12,130 nucleotides of DNA from contig CAYOMP010000079.1 in NCBI GenBank assembly GCA_964405075.1, positions 1 to 12,130 on the forward strand, written 5' to 3'. Positions 7,301 through 12,130 of the stretch are shown here, one piece after another (position 1 is the stretch's first letter; each line of letters begins with the position of its first letter). Source of the stretch: CAYOMP01 sp964405075 (GTDB lineage: Bacteria > Bacillota > Clostridia > Lachnospirales > Lachnospiraceae). Both the position numbers and the translations under genes were made by a program. Below the pieces are notes generated by a model, which saw only the letters and a program-made list of their open reading frames with translations, was not told where the DNA came from and ran no database searches.

Positions 7301-7384
7301 TAAGTATTTACTTTTTCTGGCGCGATACCGGCAAAATCAAAAAGTGCAAAGCACGACAGGCACGAAGTGACTGGATTTTGTGGG
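7266..7384. repeat. G+C-rich multi-hairpin element at the kinase 3' end
   Basis: This stretch is visibly richer in G and C than its surroundings and folds strongly. An outer pair TATCGCGC (7266-7273) / GCGCGATA (7320-7327) continues inward as AGAAAAAG (7278-7285) / CTTTTTCT (7311-7318). Next to it, CAAAATC (7332-7338) pairs with GATTTTG (7374-7380), plus flanking pairs, and encloses two small hairpins: GTGC-AAA-GCAC (7344-7354) and CAC-GAA-GTG (7361-7369). GCACGA occurs three times (near 7289, 7351 and 7360). The kinase stop codon (7298-7300) lies inside. It looks like a palindromic intergenic repeat or a structured 3' RNA; copy number cannot be judged here. Confidence 0.5.
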
Positions 7385-7392
7385 TGAAAGAT

Positions 7393-7459
7393 ATAAAAAA
7401 TAACAAAATAAGCCATATTTCCAGTAAAGGAATATATCACTTATTTTGTTATTTTTTAT
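7393..7459. terminator. Bidirectional terminator between kinase and dinB
   Basis: AAAAAATAACAAAATAAG (7395-7412) is perfectly complementary to 7440-7457, and two more pairs extend the stem to 20 bp. The 27-nt loop contains a weak inner TTCC/GGAA pair. The A-rich and T-rich arms supply a U-tract in both directions, as expected between convergent genes. The dinB stop codon (7449-7451) lies within the right arm, so the terminator overlaps the end of that coding region. Confidence 0.85.
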
Positions 7460-8654
7460 TTAGAAAGCAGGCTCGCTGTATTGAATTCTCGCCATATTTG
7501 TTTCTTATTTGGTCGATTGCACTATCTAGCTTAGTGTTTTTTTCATAGTTTGTAGTGTTAAATAAATCGTATTGAATGAAAGATTCTTTTGAAGCATGAC
7601 TAGTATGAATACCAATTTGGCGAAGAGGTTCTTTGTGCCATAAACTATCAAAAAGTGATATTGCATTCAGGTAAATATCATTAGTGGAATTAATTGATGA
7701 ATCTAAAGATATTTGCTTTGAGGTTTTGTTAAATTCACTGTCGGTTAAAGATACAGAAATAACACTTATATATGAATTATCTTTTCTAATACGAGTGCCA
7801 ACTGTTTCACACAGTGAAAGGAGGATGTTTTTAGCAACACTTGAGTCTGTGACATCATGTCCTAAGGTTATTATATTACTATATCCTTTATTATCCTCAA
7901 TTTCATCCGAAACAGGAGTATCATCTATTCCGTTTGCATAATTCCAAATAGTTTCACCATGTTTCTTGAGATGGTAAATAAGCATTTCTTTATCATAGTG
8001 AGCCAAATCACCAATAGTATTTATGCCTAGATTCCTTAACTTATTTGCGGCAGCTTTTCCTACGAAATATAAATCGCCAATATCCAGAGGCCACATTTTT
8101 TGCGGAATTTCTTCGGGAAAAAGAGTGTGAACTTTATCCGGTTTTTCAAAATCAGAAGCCATTTTAGCTAATATTTTATTAGAAGAAATACCAACATTAA
8201 CAGTAAAACCAAGCTCTTCATAGATGATTTTTTTTAACTTTTGGGCTAATTCGGGTAATGAGCCATATAGTGTCTGCGTACCTGTCATATCGCAAAAAGC
8301 TTCGTCGATGCTACATTGCTCTATTACGGGAGCATATCTTTTCAATATTTCAATAAATTTGTTAGAACATTCAACATACCATTCAAAGTTAGGAGGTACC
8401 ACTGTAAGATTTGGACATTTGCGTCTGGCAGAGGCAATAGGTTCTGCAGTTTGAATTCCAAATTTTTTTGCAGGAACTGATTTTGCTAAAACAATACCGT
8501 GGCGAGTTTCTTCATTACCACCTACAATAGAAGGGATAGTTCGTAAATCAGTACACGTTCGATGTTCGTTTTGGGCAATATTTAATTGGTTACAGGCCTC
8601 CCAGCTTAAGAAAGCACTATTAACATCAACATGAAAAATAACTCGTTTGGCCAA
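7449..8654 (-). CDS. dinB: DNA polymerase IV (Y-family, DinB-like), TTG start
   Basis: This translesion polymerase copies past damaged bases with low fidelity. From the TTG at 8654 it has 401 residues. The palm catalytic residues are Asp10 in HVDVNSAF and Asp117/Glu118 in CSIDEAF (114-120). Phe15 sits at the likely steric-gate position. VGISSNKILAKMASDFEKPD is the family's conserved finger/palm segment, and helix-hairpin-helix residues follow (LYFVGKAAANKLRNLGI). QYDLF at 361-365 fits a beta-clamp-binding motif. I chose TTG because AAGGAGGG (8668-8661) is six bases upstream. The ATG at 8702 has no ribosome binding site and lies upstream of the predicted transcription start. The VNSAF version of motif I is the one I associate with Clostridial Y-family polymerases. 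The stop codon lies inside the downstream terminator stem. Confidence 0.93.
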   Translation of the reverse strand: MAKRVIFHVDVNSAFLSWEACNQLNIAQNEHRTCTDLRTIPSIVGGNEETRHGIVLAKSVPAKKFGIQTAEPIASARRKCPNLTVVPPNFEWYVECSNKFIEILKRYAPVIEQCSIDEAFCDMTGTQTLYGSLPELAQKLKKIIYEELGFTVNVGISSNKILAKMASDFEKPDKVHTLFPEEIPQKMWPLDIGDLYFVGKAAANKLRNLGINTIGDLAHYDKEMLIYHLKKHGETIWNYANGIDDTPVSDEIEDNKGYSNIITLGHDVTDSSVAKNILLSLCETVGTRIRKDNSYISVISVSLTDSEFNKTSKQISLDSSINSTNDIYLNAISLFDSLWHKEPLRQIGIHTSHASKESFIQYDLFNTTNYEKNTKLDSAIDQIRNKYGENSIQRACFLNKK

Positions 8655-8702
8655 ATGTTTCCCTCCTTTTTGGGATTTGAATAAGTACATACATTTTAAC
8701 AC

Positions 8703-8732
8703 ATTATAAGGAAATGGAGAATATAAAGTAAA
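8703..8732 (-). promoter_or_regulatory. dinB promoter
   Basis: On the minus strand TATAAT (8708-8703) is preceded by TTTACT (8732-8727) with an 18-nt spacer. Transcription would start near 8696, after the ATG at 8702 and about 40 nt before the TTG start. No LexA-type GAAC-N4-GTTC site is visible near it. Confidence 0.5.
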
Positions 8733-8890
8733 AAATATTCTTTATTAAAGATGCTTTATGCGAATATGTAATTAGATAAACTAATGAGTTGTTTTGTTTT
8801 AATAAATAAAATTACAAGTATCTTACATTAAATCATAAAGCATTAGTAAGTATATTTGTTTTAATATGAAAATCTTTTAATCTGGAGTAT
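8733..8890. other. A+T-rich intergenic stretch with a distant inverted repeat
   Basis: I find no gene here. The only notable structure is a perfect 10-bp inverted repeat, ATGCTTTATG (8751-8760) and CATAAAGCAT (8834-8843), with 73 nt between the arms. In DNA this A+T-rich it could be chance. A small TCTTTA-T-TAAAGA palindrome lies near 8739-8751. Confidence 0.3.
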
Positions 8891-9210
8891 ATGTATGAAT
8901 ATGCTGGATGGCATTATTTTAGAAAAAAATGACAGATTCTTCTGTTGATGAAGATATTTTCTAATATGAGGAATCTAAGATTGAACATTTAGACGGAATC
9001 TTCAAAAAAGAATGGTTCCTTTAATTGTTTTTTTTCTTATTGTATTGTTAAACAATTAATATTTCAATTTAGCGAATGGCAAAATAGGAGATTGGGATAC
9101 AATTTGGCTTATACATTTTCTTCTGCTTTGCATTTTTACTATATTTACTTCTTTTTATTCATATTGGAACAGGATTATACAAATTAAAGAATAAGTATAA
9201 GCGTAATTAA
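8891..9210 (+). pseudogene. Decayed small membrane-protein gene
   Basis: Protein-like text is scattered over frames in one direction. A TGGAG at 8883-8887 precedes ATGs at 8891 and 8895, and the frame from 8895 reads MNMLDGIILEKNDRFF before stopping. The frame from 8929 reads MTDSSVDEDIF, stop (8962-8964), YEESKIEHLDGIFKKEWFL, stop (9022-9024). An adjacent frame gives the hydrophobic PLIVFFLIVLLNN. The earlier frame resumes at 9088 with a hydrophobic helix (FGLYIFFCFAFLLYLLLF), followed by a basic tail GTGLYKLKNKYKRN and a stop at 9208-9210. Charged N-terminus, two helices and a basic tail is a plausible small membrane protein broken by stops and at least two frameshifts. The family is not recognised, and A+T-rich DNA can mimic hydrophobic helices, so this is tentative. 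Confidence 0.35.
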
Positions 9211-9244
9211 GAACAAGAGTTTGAGATAAAATTAACGGTCTAAT

Positions 9245-9286
9245 AGAGTGTTATAAATAAAATTAATGAATAAAAACTCTTTTTTC
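9245..9286 (+). terminator. Possible weak terminator after the decayed gene
   Basis: AGAGT (9245-9249) pairs with ACTCT (9276-9280), directly followed by a run of T. The stem is short with a large A+T-rich loop. Its place just after the decayed gene and before the glyA promoter fits a terminator. Confidence 0.35.
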
Positions 9287-9298
9287 TGACTATTGTGG

Positions 9299-9327
9299 TT
9301 GAAGAAGAATTGCTATTAGAGTATAAT
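9299..9327 (+). promoter_or_regulatory. glyA promoter
   Basis: TTGAAG (9299-9304) and an exact TATAAT (9322-9327) are separated by 17 nt. Transcription would start near 9334, giving a leader of about 29 nt with AGGAGG at 9348-9353. The leader is too short for a riboswitch. Confidence 0.75.
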
Positions 9328-9362
9328 AACGTTTAACATTGAGTTTTAGGAGGAAAATAATT

Positions 9363-10598
9363 ATGCATTCATTTGATGAAATTACAAAAGTCGATGCAGA
9401 AATTGCTAATGCAATTACAGAAGAAGTTGATAGACAAAGCAGCCATATCGAACTTATTGCATCAGAAAACTGGGTTAGTAAGGCAGTAATGGCTACAATG
9501 GGTAGTCCACTAACTAATAAATATGCAGAAGGATATCCTGGAAAAAGATATTATGGGGGATGCGATTGTGTTGACGTTGTAGAAAATTTAGCAATCGAAA
9601 GAGCGAAAGAATTATTTGGTTGTGATTATGCAAACGTTCAGCCACATTCAGGTGCACAGGCAAACTTAGCAGTATTCTTTGCTATGCTTGAACCAGGTGA
9701 CACTGTAATGGGTATGAATCTCGACCATGGCGGACACTTAACACATGGTAGCCCTGTTAATATTTCAGGAAAATATTTCAATATTGTTCCTTATGGTGTA
9801 AATGATGAAGGGTTTATTGATTACGATAAGTTAAGAGAAATTGCTTTAGAAGCAAAACCAAAGTTAATTGTAGCCGGAGCAAGTGCTTATGCCAGAACAA
9901 TAGATTTTAAGAAATTTAGAGAAGTAGCAGATGAAGTAGGAGCTTATTTAATGGTAGATATGGCTCATATCGCTGGTTTAGTTGCAGCAGGACTTCATCC
10001 AAGTCCAATTCCATATGCTGATGTTGTTACAACTACAACTCACAAAACATTAAGAGGACCAAGAGGTGGACTTATTTTAGCTAATGAAGAAGCAGCTAAG
10101 AAGTTTAACTTTAACAAAGCAATCTTCCCAGGTATTCAGGGTGGACCATTAATGCACGTTATTGCTGCAAAAGCAGTATGTTTTAAAGAAGCTTTAGATG
10201 ATAGCTTTAAAGTATATCAACAGAATATTATTAAAAATGCACAGGCATTATGTAATGGATTAAAATCTAGAGGAATTGACATCGTTTCTGGTGGAACAGA
10301 TAATCATTTAATGCTTGTTGATTTAAAAAATCTTGGAATTACAGGTAAAGAAGCTGAAAAATTACTTGATTCAGTTAATATTACATGTAACAAAAATACA
10401 ATTCCAAATGATCCACAGTCTCCATTTGTAACAAGTGGTATAAGACTTGGAACACCAGCAGTTACTTCTCGTGGTATGAATGAAGAAGATATGGATGTTA
10501 TTGCAGAAGCAATCGCATTAGTTTTAAAAGATGCGTCAAATGCAGCAAAAGCAAAAGAATTAGTAAAAGGACTTACAGATAAGTATCCACTTGTATAA
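9363..10598 (+). CDS. glyA: Serine hydroxymethyltransferase
   Basis: GlyA is a cytoplasmic pyridoxal-phosphate enzyme that interconverts serine plus tetrahydrofolate with glycine plus 5,10-methylene-tetrahydrofolate, the main source of one-carbon units. From ATG 9363 it has 411 residues, normal for the bacterial enzyme. Family motifs include HIELIASENWVS, the NKYAEGYPGKRYYGGC substrate segment, and TTTTHKTLRGPRGG, in which Lys228 should form the Schiff base with the cofactor. The start is set by AGGAGG (9348-9353); an in-frame TTG at 9339 upstream of that site is not used. It is a single-gene unit between a good promoter and a strong terminator. Confidence 0.98.
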   Translation: MHSFDEITKVDAEIANAITEEVDRQSSHIELIASENWVSKAVMATMGSPLTNKYAEGYPGKRYYGGCDCVDVVENLAIERAKELFGCDYANVQPHSGAQANLAVFFAMLEPGDTVMGMNLDHGGHLTHGSPVNISGKYFNIVPYGVNDEGFIDYDKLREIALEAKPKLIVAGASAYARTIDFKKFREVADEVGAYLMVDMAHIAGLVAAGLHPSPIPYADVVTTTTHKTLRGPRGGLILANEEAAKKFNFNKAIFPGIQGGPLMHVIAAKAVCFKEALDDSFKVYQQNIIKNAQALCNGLKSRGIDIVSGGTDNHLMLVDLKNLGITGKEAEKLLDSVNITCNKNTIPNDPQSPFVTSGIRLGTPAVTSRGMNEEDMDVIAEAIALVLKDASNAAKAKELVKGLTDKYPLV

Positions 10599-10684
10599 AT
10601 TGTACAGGTTGGTATTTGCAATATGACAGTAGGTTTGATGTTAATCTATAATTAAGATTCGCGAGGAAATATTAGAGATAACGC

Positions 10685-10726
10685 AAAAAAGCATTACGTG
10701 TATAGTTACACACGTAATGCTTTTTT
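10685..10726 (+). terminator. glyA terminator
   Basis: GCATTACGTG (10691-10700) pairs perfectly with CACGTAATGC (10711-10720), with a further T-A pair inside. AAAAAA precedes the stem and TTTTTT follows it. The symmetric A and T tracts also make it usable from the opposite strand. Between the glyA stop and this hairpin (10599-10684) I see nothing else. Confidence 0.93.
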
Positions 10727-10784
10727 GTTGCCAAGAATACGACAAAATGATCCAGAGAACCTTTTTTTATTCATAGGAAATATG

Positions 10785-10841
10785 TTGTCATATTAAAATG
10801 TGAAAGCATATAAGTTTACAAAAAGCACTCTGCTAAGGAGG
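10785..10841 (+). promoter_or_regulatory. Orphan promoter and Shine-Dalgarno sequence
   Basis: TTGTCA (10785-10790) and TATAAG (10809-10814), each one base from consensus, are separated by 18 nt. AAGGAGG follows at 10835-10841. No worthwhile coding frame comes after it: TTG at 10849 gives three codons, and ATG at 10856 gives 12 codons but lies too far from the ribosome binding site. The transcript would run into the 3' end of the minus-strand gene at 10923. The rest of 10727-10922 contains only the structured repeat described next. Confidence 0.4.
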
Positions 10842-10911
10842 CGCACCTTGCGGATATGAAGTTATTCGTAAACGACACCACTCGGGCGCGGTAAAGCGTG
10901 TTTCTCATAAT
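10842..10911 (+). repeat. Short dispersed repeat, copy 2, with G+C-rich lead-in
   Basis: AAGCGTGTTTCTCATAAT at 10894-10911 matches 62-79 at 17 of 18 positions. It follows a G+C-rich stretch (10842-10892) with a small CGCA-CCT-TGCG hairpin at 10843-10853 and a CTCGGGCGCGG block. GGATATG (10852-10858) can pair with CATAATCC (10906-10913) with one bulge, closing the whole unit. It ends just before the stop codon of the minus-strand gene at 10923. Confidence 0.45.
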
Positions 10912-10922
10912 CCATGCGAAAT

Positions 10923-11627
10923 TTATTCCATATATAGAAATTTAACAAATTCAATAGTACGATCTAAATTTTCGGAATTAGATATTATAGAAAGAATAGG
11001 TGTTTCTCTATACAGTAAGTCTTCGGCACGTTTACAATTACTTAAATCAAGTCCCATTATAAATTCGTTGCCGTCTTCGTCAATTCCTGTAACAAAATCT
11101 TCTGAATGTGCTTCAACAAAATCCGCTGGTAATACTTCATCTAAATGATGAAATGCATTCATATTGCAATAGAAATTAAACATATCAGGATTTGCAATAA
11201 TAGCATCAACTGATTTAGAAGCAAATTGCGCATATAGCTTCATTGAAGAATTGTAACTTTGTTCAGTGGACATATCTGAATCAATAGTATAAGAAACATC
11301 AAGAGTAGCTTTCTGTTTTTTGGGATTCATTTCCATATATTCAGCAAAATCATTCATTAATGTAGATTCATTATTACTAACTATTCCTGAATTGAGGACT
11401 GCAACGTAAATGAGATCCTCCTTAGAATTTTGTATTTGCGCGTCCACCAGGGCAAACACAAATAAACCAAATATTAAAATTCCAAAAATCCACAACTTGT
11501 AATATTCATATATATATTCAAATTTCTTTTTAAATCCTTTTTGTGATTTTATTTTGAATATTTCAAACTTAACTTTCTCTTTAAATGGCATGCCATATGT
11601 TTCTTTATTTTTTTTCTTAAAACCCAT
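10923..11627 (-). CDS. Membrane-anchored protein of unknown function, solute-binding-like ectodomain
   Basis: I do not recognise a named family for this 234-residue protein. A strongly basic cytoplasmic N-terminus (about 1-44, many Lys in KKK and FKKKF clusters) leads into one hydrophobic helix at about 45-61 (LWIFGILIFGLFVFALV). A mostly acidic ectodomain follows. SSMKLYAQFASKSVDAIIANPDMF and AFHHLDEVLP resemble segments of extracellular solute-binding proteins, where a ligand-binding lobe is built from similar helices and strands. There is no lipobox, so it is anchored by the helix rather than a lipid. AAGGAG precedes the ATG, and an extended -10 lies upstream. It is divergent from the DUF6106-like gene, and the glyA terminator and repeat lie beyond its stop. 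Confidence 0.85.
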   Translation of the reverse strand: MGFKKKNKETYGMPFKEKVKFEIFKIKSQKGFKKKFEYIYEYYKLWIFGILIFGLFVFALVDAQIQNSKEDLIYVAVLNSGIVSNNESTLMNDFAEYMEMNPKKQKATLDVSYTIDSDMSTEQSYNSSMKLYAQFASKSVDAIIANPDMFNFYCNMNAFHHLDEVLPADFVEAHSEDFVTGIDEDGNEFIMGLDLSNCKRAEDLLYRETPILSIISNSENLDRTIEFVKFLYME

Positions 11628-11668
11628 TTATAAGTACTCCTTAACTTTCTGATTTTTTAACAAGAATC

Positions 11669-11677
11669 ATTGTATCA
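11669..11677 (-). promoter_or_regulatory. Extended -10 for the membrane-anchored protein gene
   Basis: On the minus strand TGATACAAT (11677-11669) is an extended -10 box about 40 nt upstream of the ATG at 11627. No good -35 is visible at 17 nt; TTCACA lies 20 nt away. Confidence 0.45.
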
Positions 11678-11739
11678 TAGATTTGTAGAAAAAATGTGAA
11701 AAAAGGAAATTATTTCTTTAAAAAAACACAATTTTATTT

Positions 11740-11745
11740 TATAAT
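11740..11745 (+). promoter_or_regulatory. -10 box for the DUF6106-like gene
   Basis: An exact TATAAT at 11740-11745 would start transcription near 11752, leaving room for GGGAGG at 11764-11769. A second exact TATAAT at 11756-11761 is too close to the ribosome binding site. No clear -35 is present. Confidence 0.4.
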
Positions 11746-11780
11746 GAATGAGAATTATAATACGGGAGGCAAGTTATACA

Positions 11781-12130
11781 ATGAATGAAGTATATATTGA
11801 ACATTTAGTTAAGAGAAAATCAACACCGACATCAATTGCAGCAAAGGTTGGAATGATACTTGTAACAGTATTAGCATTCCTCGCAATGCTTTACATACCG
11901 TTTGCAATGGTTATAGGCGTAGCACTTATTTTTCTTGATGTATATTTATTCCCAATGACAGATATTGAATATGAGTATGTATACATGCGTGGCGAACTTG
12001 ATGTTGACAAAATAATGGGAAAACAAAGAAGAAAAGAAGTAAAAAAATGTGATTTATCAACTATGGAAGTATTTGCTCCATCAAATTCACATGCTTTAGA
12101 TTCTTTTAAAAATAGAAATAATAGCAAAGT
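11781..12130 (+). CDS. DUF6106-like small membrane protein, 3' end beyond window
   Basis: The frame from ATG 11781 stays open to the window end, giving the first 116 residues. A short basic N-terminus is followed by two closely spaced hydrophobic segments at about 23-39 and 41-57, split by a proline. The cytoplasmic part reads TDIEYEYVYMRGELDVDKIMGK and then MEVFAPSNSHALDSFKNR. I associate this pattern with the DUF6106 proteins of Lachnospiraceae, whose function is unknown; the assignment is from memory. The overall shape, membrane hairpin followed by a beta-rich domain, resembles PH-like membrane proteins. GGGAGG at 11764-11769 supports the start, although the 11-nt spacing is long. Confidence 0.8.
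   Translation, partial: MNEVYIEHLVKRKSTPTSIAAKVGMILVTVLAFLAMLYIPFAMVIGVALIFLDVYLFPMTDIEYEYVYMRGELDVDKIMGKQRRKEVKKCDLSTMEVFAPSNSHALDSFKNRNNSK

Noticed and set aside
7144..7440. Minus-strand frame of 98 codons across the kinase end
   Set aside because: It is antisense to the kinase, has no ribosome binding site, and is formed mainly by the structured element and terminator.
8655..8702. Longer start of the polymerase at ATG 8702
   Set aside because: The -10 box is immediately upstream (8708-8703), so this codon would not be in the mRNA; the TTG at 8654 has AAGGAGGG and gives the expected N-terminus.
9339..9362. TTG start eight codons upstream of glyA
   Set aside because: It lies before the AGGAGG that serves the ATG at 9363.
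8703..9362. Search for riboswitch, tRNA or CRISPR in the largest gene-free stretch
   Set aside because: No regularly spaced repeats, no tRNA-like cloverleaf or T-loop sequence and no recognisable riboswitch core were seen; the glyA leader is only about 29 nt.
10304..10621. Minus-strand frame inside glyA
   Set aside because: It is antisense to a clearly conserved enzyme, with no start signals.

Overview
The window looks like a chromosomal segment of a low-G+C Gram-positive anaerobe, most likely a Lachnospiraceae-type Clostridium. The reasons are very A+T-rich intergenic DNA, strong AGGAGG-type ribosome binding sites with ATG, GTG, TTG and apparently ATT starts, the Firmicutes order rpmB / Asp23-Gls24 / fakA / recG, and a partial last gene that resembles the DUF6106 membrane proteins I associate with Lachnospiraceae. 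Species cannot be named from sequence alone.

Layout. 1-253 is A+T-rich, with a hairpin and a short repeat at its left edge. 254-397 is a probable 47-residue two-helix membrane protein with an ATT start, convergent with rpmB (L28, minus strand), with a hairpin terminator between them. Divergent from rpmB is the operon yloU (Asp23/Gls24) - fakA (fatty-acid kinase catalytic subunit), closed by a strong terminator at 2969-3000. recG follows with its own promoter, then an OmpR-type response regulator and sensor kinase that overlap by one base. The kinase converges on a Y-family polymerase gene (dinB). Between them lie a relatively G+C-rich multi-hairpin element, which supplies the end of the kinase gene, and a 20-bp bidirectional terminator that contains the dinB stop codon. 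About 650 bp of A+T-rich DNA follows, holding what looks like a decayed small membrane-protein gene. Then come glyA with a clear promoter and terminator, an intergenic region with an orphan promoter and a second copy of the left-edge repeat, a minus-strand membrane-anchored protein of unknown function, and a divergent DUF6106-like gene cut by the window end.

Functionally this is mostly core metabolism and maintenance: ribosome (L28), exogenous fatty-acid activation and envelope homeostasis (FakA, Asp23), replication-fork rescue and translesion synthesis (RecG, Pol IV), one-carbon metabolism (GlyA), and one envelope-sensing two-component system. I see no phage, insertion sequence, CRISPR array, defence system, tRNA or rRNA. 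I do not find a convincing undescribed multi-gene system. The most interesting signals are small: a tandem-repeat operator-like site in front of the two-component genes, structured repeats embedded at gene ends, the ATT-started small protein, and the uncharacterised membrane-anchored ectodomain protein.
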